Origin: Bacillus sp. RAR_GA_16 | Lineage (GTDB): Bacteria; Bacillota; Bacilli; Bacillales; Guptibacillaceae | Reading direction: 5' to 3' | DNA length: 64,000 bases | Assembly: GCF_020165985.1 (NCBI RefSeq) | Contig: NZ_JAIUKZ010000010.1 | Span: 248,001-312,000, forward strand | In this document: one piece after another, positions 51,153 to 60,307 of the stretch | How the letters are laid out: each line of letters begins with the position of its first letter | Numbering within the stretch: position 1 is the stretch's first letter | Position numbers and translations under genes: made by a program | Notes under the pieces: generated by a model | The model's input: the letters and a program-made list of their open reading frames with translations, nothing else | What the model was told of the DNA's origin: nothing | Database searches by the model: none

Positions 51153-51971
51153 TTATGTCGATTGAACTGTCGACTCCTTCTCACTTGGTACAACTTGAAC
51201 CCACGCTCGTCCCTGGTTCCACGTCACGCTAAGCGGTAGCCCCATGCTATTACTTAAGTTTTTAGACGTAATAACGTCCTCTTTCTTTCCTTTCGCCGCA
51301 ATCGTTCCATTCTCCATTAACATCGCATGAGTGAAGGCAGGAGCAATTTCTTCGATGTGGTGTGTAATGTAAATCATGGTTGGACGATTCTCCTGCTTTG
51401 CAAGTCGCTCCACATGAGCTAAAAGCTTTTCGCGTGAATACAAATCAAGACCCGTACACGGTTCATCAAGAATGAGAAGCTTTGGTGAAGCCATTAATGC
51501 CCGGGCGATAAGAATCTTTTGTTTTTCTCCTTGAGAGCAAATTCCAAACGATTTATTTTTTAAATGAGCTAATCCCCACTCATTCATAAGCTCCTCAGCG
51601 TGCTCTTTGTCCTCTTCTGTTACATGCTCATATAGACCCGCAGAAGCAAATTTTCCACTAATCACAACCTCAATCACTGCTTGCATCGGTGAGATCCGTT
51701 CTGTGAAAGCACTGCTGACCCACCCAATGGATTTTCTTAGTTCATTTAAATCGGTTTGTCCAAGTCGCTGACCAAATACTTCGATTACAGGGGAATACCG
51801 AAGTAATGGCCAAATAGCTCCGTAAATGAACTGAAGTAGCGTTGTTTTTCCTGAGCCATTTAACCCGATGATCGCCTGGTGCTGTCCTTCTTCGATGGTA
51901 AAAGAAATATCAGATAAAATCATATGATTTTGCCGCTGATAATACGCGTTTTCAACATGAACGATCGCCAC
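51153..51971 (-). CDS. ABC transporter ATP-binding protein (YlmA/ModF-like)
   Basis: The 272-residue ATPase has Walker A GLNGSGKTT near residue 36, the Q loop, signature CSQGEKQKILIARAL, Walker B KLLILDEPCTGLD and the H-loop histidine in YITHH. It resembles the orphan B. subtilis YlmA and the ModF group. No permease or binding protein is beside it; only a 78-residue membrane protein follows. It may work with an unlinked transporter or in another role. Confidence 0.9.
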   Translation of the reverse strand: MAIVHVENAYYQRQNHMILSDISFTIEEGQHQAIIGLNGSGKTTLLQFIYGAIWPLLRYSPVIEVFGQRLGQTDLNELRKSIGWVSSAFTERISPMQAVIEVVISGKFASAGLYEHVTEEDKEHAEELMNEWGLAHLKNKSFGICSQGEKQKILIARALMASPKLLILDEPCTGLDLYSREKLLAHVERLAKQENRPTMIYITHHIEEIAPAFTHAMLMENGTIAAKGKKEDVITSKNLSNSMGLPLSVTWNQGRAWVQVVPSEKESTVQST

Positions 51972-52003
51972 TGACTATTCCTCCATTCTATAAATGAAAC
52001 TGT

Positions 52004-52858
52004 TTAGAGACTATACCCGTTTGCGAATTCTTGAATCACTTCAAGCTCCTCTTCGTTTAGCTCTCTTTTAACGACTTTCTCAAAAGCGACTTGCATCTTT
52101 TTTTCATCTCCGTGAGATGATTCGGTAAGAGAGGAAACCGTGCATAGAAGCTTTACTTCCTTCGCAAACGCTTCGCTCGAAATGGCTTCACCATGCGACA
52201 AAATCACCCAGTCCGCATCAAATCCTTCAAGAACATCAAGCAGCTGGTTAATCGTTTTCACTGTATAATTCGTTTTACTAGAAAAAATATCAGGATAAAA
52301 GCAATCACCCAAAAACAGAATTTTTTCTTCCTTTATGTAGACGACAACTGAATCTGCCGCATGATCTCCGCCAACATGTTGAAGGATACACGTCACCCCA
52401 CCTAAATCCATTTCAAGCATACCTTCAAAAGTAACATTCGGGAGGGTAATCGTTATATCACGATGACTGACAAATTCCTTTTTAATCGCAGTTGCACAAA
52501 ACTCAATTTCCGTTCCTTCTTTCACACGTTGATCAAGGTCAGCATCAGACCATGATAAAGGAATGAGTTTAGCCATTTCTTCTTTCGTTTGAAGCGATGA
52601 AATCGAGACCGTATCTCTAAGGGCAGATAACCCAAAAATATGATCCCAATGCCAGTGGGTGAGTGCCACCATATCAGGTCTTTTAAGCCCACGATTCGAA
52701 AGCTCTTCTAGAAAATAATGCGCATGGTTTTCTGAATTCCCCGCGTCAATCATTAACGACTTTTCATCCCCGACGACCATCCCTAGAATCGGTCGGTCTG
52801 TTTCGGATACTGGTGTTTGATAATAAAAGCGATCCCCAATCTGTTTTATTTGTTGCAT
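52004..52858 (-). CDS. MBL-fold metallohydrolase
   Basis: The 284-residue protein is a metallo-beta-lactamase-fold hydrolase with metal motif THWHWDHIFG near residue 67, further ligands in VGGDHAADS and FLGDCFYPD, and a late SHGEAIS. It lacks typical glyoxalase II or RNase Z extensions, so the substrate is open. The start at 52858 has GGGAGG 7 bp upstream. It is followed by the ABC ATPase gene after 32 bp, perhaps one transcript. Confidence 0.87.
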   Translation of the reverse strand: MQQIKQIGDRFYYQTPVSETDRPILGMVVGDEKSLMIDAGNSENHAHYFLEELSNRGLKRPDMVALTHWHWDHIFGLSALRDTVSISSLQTKEEMAKLIPLSWSDADLDQRVKEGTEIEFCATAIKKEFVSHRDITITLPNVTFEGMLEMDLGGVTCILQHVGGDHAADSVVVYIKEEKILFLGDCFYPDIFSSKTNYTVKTINQLLDVLEGFDADWVILSHGEAISSEAFAKEVKLLCTVSSLTESSHGDEKKMQVAFEKVVKRELNEEELEVIQEFANGYSL

Positions 52859-52937
52859 GTTAGAACCTCCCAAAGTTTCTTTTCTTCATCTTACCATTTA
52901 TAGAAGATGCGAGATCTCTAGGAACTATTTTACCAAT

Positions 52938-52970
52938 GAAAAAAGACACTCCATCGCGAGAAGTGTCTTT
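52938..52970 (-). terminator. terminator at the end of the Tad pilus operon
   Basis: AAAGACACT / AGTGTCTTT with a minus-strand TTTTTT, 15 bp after the tadC stop. Confidence 0.85.
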
Positions 52971-52984
52971 CCAATCCGTTCGCA

Positions 52985-53911
52985 TTAACCAAATCCATCT
53001 ACAACTATTTTTACCATCATTGGTCCTATAATAATGATAAAAAGGGGAGGGAAAACAAAGAGCACCATTGGAATTAACATTTTAACAGGTGCTTTCATCG
53101 CTTGCTCTCGAGCAAGCTCACGTCTTTGCTCGCGAATACGCGCCGTAAGGTTTTTAATCACTTTTGACATCCCGATCCCAAGATGATCGGCTTGAATAAT
53201 CGACATCATCACACTTTGGAAATGTTCTGAGGGAACTCGTTTTTTTAAGCTATAAAATGCTTCTCGTCTTGCTTTTCCGCGTTTCATTTCATTTAATGCC
53301 TGATTGAACTCATCTGCTAGCGGTCCGGGTTTTCGTGCACATACATTGGCGATGGCTCCTTCAAGACCGACGCCTGCTTCAAGAAGCAGACTTACCATAT
53401 CAAAAAAATCCGACATGTCTTTATTGATGACTTTTACGCGCTGTGTTTTTTTCTTAGCTAGATAAAACATTGGATAGCGGTAAAATAAGAAGGCGATCCC
53501 GAGAGCTAAAAGAAAACTCGTCGATGCTTTGCCATCCGTAACAGGTGTCATCAGCAGGAAAGTCACAAATCCTCCACCGATGCTGAGAAGAAGTTGAATT
53601 AAACGAAATTCAACGGCAGATCGCCTTCCAAACCCAGCTTCATGCAGAAGAATCGTCAACCTCTTTTGATTCTTTCTTGCCAATGTTTTGTTCACCTGCT
53701 CAATCCCAATCCCCCAATATTTGCGAAACAGCGGGTGGTGTAACCCACTTTCTCTTTTTTTTGTTTTACGCTCGAGTGGTTTGTTCTGACCGAAATAATG
53801 GTCAACTCTCATTTCAAGAGCAATTTCTTTTCGAAATATCGTAGTAAGGACAGCTGCGAATAAGAAGATAAAAAAGACAAGAGTACAAACAATAAATAAG
53901 ACGGAAACCAT
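52985..53911 (-). CDS. tadC: Tad pilus platform protein TadC
   Basis: The 308-residue membrane protein has a type II secretion GspF-like domain (DMSDFFDMVSLLLEAGVGLEGAI near residue 165, then AFYSLKKRVPSEHFQSVMMSI) and transmembrane segments at the N terminus, near 105-150 and at the C terminus. With TadB it forms the inner-membrane platform of the Flp pilus. It is the last gene of the locus, 3 bp after tadB. Confidence 0.92.
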   Translation of the reverse strand: MVSVLFIVCTLVFFIFLFAAVLTTIFRKEIALEMRVDHYFGQNKPLERKTKKRESGLHHPLFRKYWGIGIEQVNKTLARKNQKRLTILLHEAGFGRRSAVEFRLIQLLLSIGGGFVTFLLMTPVTDGKASTSFLLALGIAFLFYRYPMFYLAKKKTQRVKVINKDMSDFFDMVSLLLEAGVGLEGAIANVCARKPGPLADEFNQALNEMKRGKARREAFYSLKKRVPSEHFQSVMMSIIQADHLGIGMSKVIKNLTARIREQRRELAREQAMKAPVKMLIPMVLFVFPPLFIIIIGPMMVKIVVDGFG

Positions 53912-53914
53912 TTG

Positions 53915-54874
53915 CTACACCTCAATCCGTACAATTCTTTGGATAAAAAACCACCCAATAAGAAGTGAAATCACGCCAGCACCTAATAGAAACAAACCTA
54001 GCGGGGTTGTCAGCATTGGCTCTAGATAGTCTGGACTTACAAAATAAAGATAGATGCCCATTACAACCGGAAGAGCCGTAATAATCCATGAAGAAAGTTT
54101 CCCTTGAGCGGTGAGGGTCTTAAGTTCTTCAAGGATTCGGATTCTTCCGCGAATCGTATCTTCTATCGTATCCATTAGCTGTGCAAGATTCCCGCCGCTC
54201 TTTCGCTGCGCGAGAATAGCCTGAACGACAACTTCTAGCTCTTTATTCGGCAATCGTTTTAGCAAGCTCTGAAACACCTCCTCCATCGGAACTCCCATCC
54301 CGATTTCGCGAACGGCACGATCAAATTCTGTCCCAATTGGGTCAGGCATCTCTTTGCCTATGAGCTGCATCGTTTGCAAAAAGCTAAATCCGGCTCTCAT
54401 CGAATTCGACATGGTGCCAAGAGCTTCGACCAGTTGATAGGACATCAGTTTAATCCGCTTTTGAGCTTTCGTTCTCATATAAACGGATGGAATCATAAAG
54501 CCGATGAGTAGTGTTGGCAAGAGGGCATACCACGGGAAGCCTATTCCATATACCAATCCTGTAAACGTTAGTGCACTGAGGAGACGAATCACAAAAAACT
54601 CCTCAGGTTTTAACAAACTTCCTGCTTGAATAAGATACGCTTGCGTTTTCTGACTAAAACGCATACCAGCAAAAGCTTTAGCAAATGAACCAATCATTTC
54701 CTTCAGCGTTTGCTTCTTTTGTTTTTCCTCTACTTCTGAAACGGTGAGGGGATGCGGGATAAATTCCTTAATTCGTTTGTTCGTATGTTTTTTGCGCATC
54801 ACTCTTCTGGCAATAAAATAGAAAAATAGCGTAAAGCTAACAAAAAGCAGGACGATCATGAATGGATCGTTCAT
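53915..54874 (-). CDS. tadB: Tad pilus platform protein TadB
   Basis: The 319-residue protein has two N-terminal helices, the GspF domain (QLVEALGTMSNSMRAGFSFLQTMQLIG; KELEVVVQAILAQRKSGGNLA) and C-terminal helices. It is the partner of TadC. The start at 54874 is chosen, with AGAGGTG upstream and only one base after the cpaF stop; the frame from 54967 overlaps cpaF by 92 bp and its extra N terminus is not family-like. Confidence 0.92.
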   Translation of the reverse strand: MNDPFMIVLLFVSFTLFFYFIARRVMRKKHTNKRIKEFIPHPLTVSEVEEKQKKQTLKEMIGSFAKAFAGMRFSQKTQAYLIQAGSLLKPEEFFVIRLLSALTFTGLVYGIGFPWYALLPTLLIGFMIPSVYMRTKAQKRIKLMSYQLVEALGTMSNSMRAGFSFLQTMQLIGKEMPDPIGTEFDRAVREIGMGVPMEEVFQSLLKRLPNKELEVVVQAILAQRKSGGNLAQLMDTIEDTIRGRIRILEELKTLTAQGKLSSWIITALPVVMGIYLYFVSPDYLEPMLTTPLGLFLLGAGVISLLIGWFFIQRIVRIEV

Positions 54875-54875
54875 C

Positions 54876-56207
54876 TTACCACACCTCTTTAAACCAGGAT
54901 GATGGAATCGAATAGCCATTTTGTTCAAGAAGCTCTGATACGTGTGGTCGAACACCCGTTGTTTCAAAATGCCCTTCTATTTTCCCATCTGCGTCACGCC
55001 CAGTTTCTTTATAAACAAATAAATCTTGCAGGACGATCATATTCTCTTCCATCCCGAGCACTTCCGTAATTCTTGTGATTTTCCTTGACCCATCCTTCAT
55101 TCTCGCCTGCTGAACGATCAAATCAAGCGCATTCGCAATTTGCTCTCGAATTGCTCGAAGCGGTAAGTCAAATCCCGCCATAAGAACCATCGTTTCCAGA
55201 CGAGAAAGCATGTCTCTTGGTGAATTTGCGTGTCCTGTACTGAGACTCCCATCATGCCCCGTATTCATGGCTTGAAGCATATCGAGGGCTTCAGCTCCAC
55301 GTACCTCACCCACAACAATACGATCTGGGAGCATTCGAAGTGCGTTACGAACGAGTTCACGTATCGTAATTTCACCCTTTCCTTCGATGTTAGGTGGGCG
55401 TGATTCTAGCGATACAATATGCTCTTGAGATAAATTTAATTCAGCAGCATCTTCGATTGTTACAATCCGTTCATCATTAGGAATAAAAGAAGAGAGAACA
55501 TTAAGCGATGACGTTTTTCCCGATCCCGTTCCGCCACTAATAAAAATATTGAGCCTCGCTTTGACGCTAATTTCTAGAAATTCAGCCATAGCTTCACTGA
55601 CTGTTTGATAGTGAATTAAATCGTTCATTTGAAGAGGAATGCTTGAGAATTTCCTGATCGTAAGGGAAGGTCCCTTCAATGACAGCGGAGGAACGACCGC
55701 ATTCACACGAGAACCATCAGGAAGACGCGCGTCCACCATTGGGGAACTTTCATCGATCCTTCTTCCAAGTGGTGCCACAATACGTTCAATCACCCGACTT
55801 AAATGATCATCATCTTGAAAAGTAAGATGGCTTCTTTTCAATTTTCCGTACTGCTCGTAATAAATCGCTTGCGCACCGTTTACCATTACCTCAGAGACCG
55901 TATCATCTTCAAGAAGTGGCGTAATCGGACCAAATCCAAGCAGTTCATACTCCACTGATTCAAGCAAATGTTTTTTCTCTTCAAACGTTAACCTCTCTGC
56001 TTCTTTATCTAGAAAATCTTTTCCCCACTCTCGAATCTTCTGGGACTCTTCTTCTCTTTGAAACTGATGCTTTTTAAGTTCTTCTAATAAAAATGATTGT
56101 AGTTTTGTTTCTAACTGCAGGTACTCCCCTGACTTAACGATCAGTGATTCCCTCTGTTCTTTTACTTCTATTGCATCTTCTTCGCCGTATCGTTTAAAAA
56201 GCGACAA
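54876..56207 (-). CDS. cpaF: Tad pilus assembly ATPase CpaF/TadA
   Basis: The 443-residue VirB11-type hexameric ATPase powers pilus assembly. It has Walker [13 protein letters not shown] near residue 225, Asp box VTIEDAAEL, Walker [14 protein letters not shown] and histidine box [15 protein letters not shown]. An N-terminal helical domain (about 1-100) is typical of CpaF. It lies 13 bp after cpaE and directly before tadB, in the canonical order. Confidence 0.95.
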   Translation of the reverse strand: MSLFKRYGEEDAIEVKEQRESLIVKSGEYLQLETKLQSFLLEELKKHQFQREEESQKIREWGKDFLDKEAERLTFEEKKHLLESVEYELLGFGPITPLLEDDTVSEVMVNGAQAIYYEQYGKLKRSHLTFQDDDHLSRVIERIVAPLGRRIDESSPMVDARLPDGSRVNAVVPPLSLKGPSLTIRKFSSIPLQMNDLIHYQTVSEAMAEFLEISVKARLNIFISGGTGSGKTSSLNVLSSFIPNDERIVTIEDAAELNLSQEHIVSLESRPPNIEGKGEITIRELVRNALRMLPDRIVVGEVRGAEALDMLQAMNTGHDGSLSTGHANSPRDMLSRLETMVLMAGFDLPLRAIREQIANALDLIVQQARMKDGSRKITRITEVLGMEENMIVLQDLFVYKETGRDADGKIEGHFETTGVRPHVSELLEQNGYSIPSSWFKEVW

Positions 56208-56220
56208 TAGAATCCCTCCT

Positions 56221-57399
56221 TCAGCGACTCAGTGCAAATCGTTTTGGTTTTCCCTCTGCTTCTTTTGGTCGTGGCAATATGAGATGAGATAGCTGAAGGA
56301 TACTTTTCGAAAAAGAACGACGCTCATTTCTCAACACAAGTGGAAGCCCTTCATTAATTGAGGATGCCATCTGCTTGCCAACGTCTGGTATTGATGCAAA
56401 AACAGGGTTTTGAAGAATCCCTTCCAAGCGCTTTACTTCGATCGCACGATGCTTTGAATCTTTATTTAAAACAACATGAACTTTTTCATTGAAATGGAGA
56501 GATTCAAGCATATCAACGTAAAGCTTCGTGTTTCGTAACACAGGCAGATCACTTGTAGTTACTAAAAGAAGATCATCCGCAAGATCAAGACATTTAAGAT
56601 GAATTTCCGAAAGAGACGTTGGTGTATCAATCAGGATTACGTCATAACTTTTACGAAGTTCAGCTACCGCAAGCTCCACGTGTTCTTCCCTCATAATTTC
56701 AAAGAATTCCGGTCGAGGAGGCGGTGGGAGAATAGCAATTTCACTCGAGTGATGAGAGACATAGTTTTCAATCCCATATCGCCCTCGTTCAACCGCTTCT
56801 TTCACCCACTCATATATCGTGCGATTTGGCTTTAAGTCAAGGTACATCGCCACATCGCCAAATTGAAAATTCGCATCCAGAATCACAACACTCTGGCCAC
56901 TTTTCACAAAAGCATTGGCGAGATTGACTGCAAGCGATGTTTTGCCAACTCCACCTTTTGATCCACAAACTGCAATCACGCGACTGTTTTGTTTTTGCAA
57001 CTGTGTTGCCCCACTGCCCTTGCTTGCTCTTTCCTTCATATAGGTTTGTGCTTGGAGGATCACATCATTGATTTCATCTGGATCTGCAGAATAAGTAAGC
57101 AGGTTTGATGCACCTACGCGCATCGCTTTTTTTGTATTTTCCATATTCTCAGGAACGAGGATAATTGGGTAAACAGAAGGAAATTTCATTGAGATTTCCT
57201 GACAAAGATCATACACGTTGTAAGTCGTGTAGGCTTTTAGAAAAAGAATCGAATGAGGTCTACACTCAAGCTGGTGAAAGAGATCTTCTAAAAGTTGAAA
57301 ACTTTTTAACATATGATTTTTCTTCATTAGAAGTTCTTCCAATTCCTCCGCTTTGGAATTTGTATCTGAATAAAAGTACCAGTTTAAGTCCGTCATCAT
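56221..57399 (-). CDS. cpaE: Tad pilus localisation ATPase CpaE
   Basis: The 392-residue protein has an N-terminal receiver-like domain (about 1-130, lacking an obvious phospho-acceptor Asp cluster) and a MinD/ParA ATPase domain with deviant Walker A CGSKGGVGKTSLAVNL near residue 145, and DVILIDTPTSLSEI. CpaE-type proteins place the pilus machine. It overlaps the cpaB stop by 4 bp, indicating translational coupling. Confidence 0.9.
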   Translation of the reverse strand: MMTDLNWYFYSDTNSKAEELEELLMKKNHMLKSFQLLEDLFHQLECRPHSILFLKAYTTYNVYDLCQEISMKFPSVYPIILVPENMENTKKAMRVGASNLLTYSADPDEINDVILQAQTYMKERASKGSGATQLQKQNSRVIAVCGSKGGVGKTSLAVNLANAFVKSGQSVVILDANFQFGDVAMYLDLKPNRTIYEWVKEAVERGRYGIENYVSHHSSEIAILPPPPRPEFFEIMREEHVELAVAELRKSYDVILIDTPTSLSEIHLKCLDLADDLLLVTTSDLPVLRNTKLYVDMLESLHFNEKVHVVLNKDSKHRAIEVKRLEGILQNPVFASIPDVGKQMASSINEGLPLVLRNERRSFSKSILQLSHLILPRPKEAEGKPKRFALSR

Positions 57400-57959
57400 T
57401 CCGTCTCCTTGTAAACCTGACGTGTTTCTTTCAATCCTTCTTTCACCGTTCCATCGTCTTCACTATTTCGTAGCATCAGATAAAACCCATCTTTATCCTT
57501 AGCCGCAAGACTTACGCTTACACCTTCCTCTGGTGTTACTTCAAGCGTAACCGTCACATAATGAAGCGCTTCGTCCGTCGTGTCAGGTGATTTCCCTGAA
57601 CTTAACACTTTCACCTTTTGTAGCATCATGACGGCTGACTTGAATTCTTTCTCTTCCTCATCAATTTTCGTTTCATATGCGATTACATCCACCAACGAGT
57701 TCGGTTCAATATATCCTGAAACGCCAGGTGCTAATTCAACATCGATTGAAATCGCGCGATTCCCTTCGCTCACTTCAACAATTGGATTTGGCATCTCTCG
57801 TTCAGGAATCGTTGTCTCTGCAGCTACCTCAGGCTCTTCCACCTTCTTAACCTCTGTTTCTGCATCGGTTGTTAAATTTGTAAAGAGCGCGACATACACA
57901 ATCACCGTTGCGAATGCGCCAAAAATAAAGGACCACATCCAAATTCGCTTCGTTTTCAT
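57396..57959 (-). CDS. cpaB: Tad pilus protein CpaB/RcpC, short form
   Basis: The 187-residue protein has an N-terminal membrane anchor (MWSFIFGAFATVIVYVALF), an acidic linker, and a CpaB/RcpC C-terminal domain (AISIDVELAPGVSGYIEPNSLVDVIAY; VTVTLEVTPEEGVSVSLAAK). It is shorter than typical CpaB (about 250-300), with little or no SAF domain, perhaps because there is no outer-membrane secretin to contact in this Gram-positive. It lies between tadG and cpaE. Confidence 0.85.
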   Translation of the reverse strand: MKTKRIWMWSFIFGAFATVIVYVALFTNLTTDAETEVKKVEEPEVAAETTIPEREMPNPIVEVSEGNRAISIDVELAPGVSGYIEPNSLVDVIAYETKIDEEEKEFKSAVMMLQKVKVLSSGKSPDTTDEALHYVTVTLEVTPEEGVSVSLAAKDKDGFYLMLRNSEDDGTVKEGLKETRQVYKETE

Positions 57960-57980
57960 TCCTCGTCCCTCACTTCTCGT

Positions 57981-58881
57981 CTATTCAACCAGCTTGATAC
58001 CGTATAAGTTCCCTGGACCTGTGCTGCCAATTTCCCCACTCGTCACGATATCTTTGAATTCACCTACAATCCGTTTCGGTTCATCTAACCGATTAATCCA
58101 GTAAGCGGCTAAGCCAACGACTTCGACGGAGGATTTCCCATTTGTGTCATCCCAAGAATCAATAAGCGGGATAATGATAATACGTGCACACGAATAATCT
58201 GCAGTCGATGCTTGCTGACATTTTGATTTTCCTGCATCCTGATTGATTAACGTTTGGAATCGCAACCTTAACAGGTCCCCACTTTTGGCCAGGTTCTGTT
58301 TGAACTGACGTCCCTACCTTTATTTCTGTCCCATTGATAATATTTTCAGCTAGACCATTCGCACCATTACTCTCGATATCAAGGTAGCCGCAATTCCCGT
58401 GATGTTTACCAGTATTCTCACACTTTAGCTCTGTTTCATTTGGGATCGCCGTATACTCAATTGCGATCGGCGTGACGCGCTTAGCTGATTTTAGTAAGCC
58501 AATTTCAGCTTTTGCCGCTGCATGAACCGTAGCTTCTTGGATTCCAAAAACACGGGCAAAGGTCATCGGTACTGTCGATTCTCGTGATACATGTATCGAT
58601 TTATTTGTAATCGTGAGCTCCCCATTTGAAACAGGGAACGCGTTTTTACTCGCAAGTTCTTTTGCAATTGAAGCAGCACTTACCTCACTCGTTACTAACC
58701 CTTGAGCCCCGGAAAGCGCTGCTGCATCCATCGCATTTTGAAGCATTCTTTTTTCATGATAAAGTTTTCCAACATCGACCACCATTGCCGTCACACCAAG
58801 CAAGACAGTTAAACTAAGCGCGAACATGACGGCTACATTGCCTTTCTCATTCGATAGTAAAGAACGGAAATTCTTCATCAC
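57981..58881 (-). pseudogene. tadG: Tad pilus protein TadG, interrupted by a +1 frameshift
   Basis: The N-terminal frame from 58881 gives a TadG-like protein: a helix after SLLSNEKGNVAVMFALSLTV, then MVVDVGKLYHEKRMLQNAMDAAALSGAQGL, the TadG/TadE-N signature (core LQNAMDAAALSGAQGL). As read it stops at 58159 with a non-family tail after KWGPVKVAIP. The other frame picks up at once as FQTLINQDAGKSKCQQA and continues to 57981 with RIIIIPLIDSWDD and VEVVGLAAYWINRLD. The combined length of 901 bases shows one extra base near 58250-58265. It is a mutation or a sequence error. All other genes of the locus are intact. Confidence 0.85.
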
Positions 58882-59252
58882 TCGATCCTCATGACAGTTG
58901 AACTTTTTAAGGTAATCGGACCGGTTAAGTTTGATACAACTGGCGTTAGAAAGCTGATCGGATAAGTGATTGTCACGGTTACATCACTTCCTGACGACTT
59001 CGTGCCACCTGGTGAAACTGCAATTTGACCTGCCCCTAACGAAATGTTTGAAGCACTTTTAACCGCTGTTGAGATAATGGTTGCATCATTTTCTCCAACG
59101 CTCGCTGCTCTCGCGGCTTCTCTACTTGCATGATCAATCGCCAGGTAAGTGTGAAAAATACGTCCAAAATCAATAATGCCAAACAACAGCATGACAAGGA
59201 TCGGAAGAACAAGCGCAAATTCAACCATCGACTGCCCTTTTTCTGACCTCAT
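58878..59252 (-). CDS. tadE: Tad minor pilin-like protein TadE
   Basis: The 124-residue pseudopilin has the TadE signature right at the start: SEKGQSMVEFALVLPILVMLLFGIIDFGR, with Gly before Gln-Ser-Met-Val-Glu-Phe as the prepilin-peptidase site. REAARAASVG and a beta-rich C terminus follow. It overlaps tadV by 4 bp and tadG by 4 bp, so the three are translationally coupled. Confidence 0.9.
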   Translation of the reverse strand: MRSEKGQSMVEFALVLPILVMLLFGIIDFGRIFHTYLAIDHASREAARAASVGENDATIISTAVKSASNISLGAGQIAVSPGGTKSSGSDVTVTITYPISFLTPVVSNLTGPITLKSSTVMRIE

Positions 59253-59749
59253 ACGCCCCCTCCTAAAAATGCTGCGCAGATCGTTCCGAACGTAATCGCC
59301 ACACCATACGGATAGGTAATCTTGCTTTCTTTGTTAATCGTAAACCCCTTCATATTCATAAGCACATACATCGTATAAGTTGGTGACGTTACATACTTCC
59401 ATAAAGACATTCTTTTTAAAATAAGAAAAAGGCCGATAACGCCTCCAATAAGAGCTGTGTAAAAAAAGGAATAAAGAACGAAAGAAGTGCCCGTTAGCGC
59501 CCCAACGGCCGCAAGCAACTTCACATCACCAGCACCCATCCCCCCTAACATATACGGAATGAGAAGAAGTGCAAAACCAACTAGAAGTCCAGCCCCACTA
59601 AATAGAAAACCTTTTAAACCGAGCGTCACCGTATAATAAATTAAGCCAATTCCCATCGCAGGAAACGTAACACGATTTAAAATGCGTCGATTGCGCACAT
59701 CCGTTATAAATGAAATCAATAAGACGATTCCCAGGATACTGTATACCAT
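59249..59749 (-). CDS. tadV: A24-family prepilin peptidase TadV/CpaA
   Basis: The 166-residue membrane aspartyl protease cleaves Flp and TadE-type prepilins. The two catalytic aspartates lie in FITDVRNRRI near residue 17 and in the GxGD motif GGMGAGDVKLLAAVGAL near residue 72. It lacks the N-methylation domain, as TadV does. AGAGGGA lies 5 bp before the ATG. It is 67 bp downstream of flp, after the hairpin at 59775-59800. Confidence 0.92.
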   Translation of the reverse strand: MVYSILGIVLLISFITDVRNRRILNRVTFPAMGIGLIYYTVTLGLKGFLFSGAGLLVGFALLLIPYMLGGMGAGDVKLLAAVGALTGTSFVLYSFFYTALIGGVIGLFLILKRMSLWKYVTSPTYTMYVLMNMKGFTINKESKITYPYGVAITFGTICAAFLGGGV

Positions 59750-59774
59750 CGCAGTCCCTCTTTATTTTTAAATT

Positions 59775-59800
59775 TGGCCCCACTTGGGTAAGTGGGGCCA
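59775..59800 (-). terminator. hairpin between flp and tadV (probable attenuator)
   Basis: TGGCCCCACTT / AAGTGGGGCCA is an 11-bp perfect stem with a 4-nt loop, 16 bp after the flp stop. The minus strand has only AAATTT after it, so it should terminate weakly or protect the flp mRNA 3' end. Confidence 0.65.
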
Positions 59801-59815
59801 GGGAAGTTATTAATT

Positions 59816-59980
59816 TTAAAAACTATCAATAATTGATTGAATAAGTGTTTCGATTCTGTCACCAAGTGTTACAAATATACCTGCTGCCACAACCGCTACT
59901 CCAGCCAAAATCAATCCATACTCCGCCATACCTTGTCCTTCTTCTTCTCTTACAAACTGCTCCATTTTTTTCAACATCAT
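59816..59980 (-). CDS. flp: Flp-family type IVb pilin
   Basis: The 54-residue pilin reads MMLKKMEQFVREEEGQG, then MAEYGLILAGVAVVAAGIF and VTLGDRIETLIQSIIDSF. The prepilin site is EEEGQG-MAEYGLI, with Glu at position +3 after the cleaved Gly-type leader and a hydrophobic helix that forms the fibre core. It is first in the Tad locus and is the main pilus subunit. AAGGGGG lies 5 bp before the double ATG. Its short length explains why it is easily missed. Confidence 0.92.
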   Translation of the reverse strand: MMLKKMEQFVREEEGQGMAEYGLILAGVAVVAAGIFVTLGDRIETLIQSIIDSF

Positions 59981-60307
59981 TTTTTCCCCCTTAGAATATT
60001 GTTTTTTAATTTATGAATGAAATCATCACTACCGGTTTTTTAGCTGTTCTCCAATGGACCTGAAATTTTTGCTCCCTCTCCTTTCGAACACTATAACCAC
60101 TTTGTTCAATATAGTGTTCACTCTAAAACTTTTTGTTCTTTTTACAGAACAACCTTAACTTCATAGTAATTCGTTATAGCGAATTTGTAAAGTTCTTTTT
60201 TGGATTTTTTTCTTCTTTTTACAAATTATCTAGTAAAATATTCGTTATTGAGTATTTGTAACTCATCTATTATAGTAAATATAACGTTGTTTTCTAGGAG
60301 GATTGTC
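59981..60307. other. divergent regulatory region of flp and the DUF192 gene
   Basis: No gene is seen. A 10-bp perfect inverted repeat GAACACTATA / TATAGTGTTC lies at 60086-60119, about 105 bp before flp, and a smaller TGTTCT / AGAACA dyad lies near it. Both could bind a regulator or form leader RNA structures of the flp transcript. Confidence 0.5.
60248..60276 (+). promoter_or_regulatory. sigma-A promoter of the DUF192 gene
   Basis: TTGAGT at 60248-60253, a 17-bp spacer and TATAGT at 60271-60276, 31 bp before the ATG. Confidence 0.75.
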
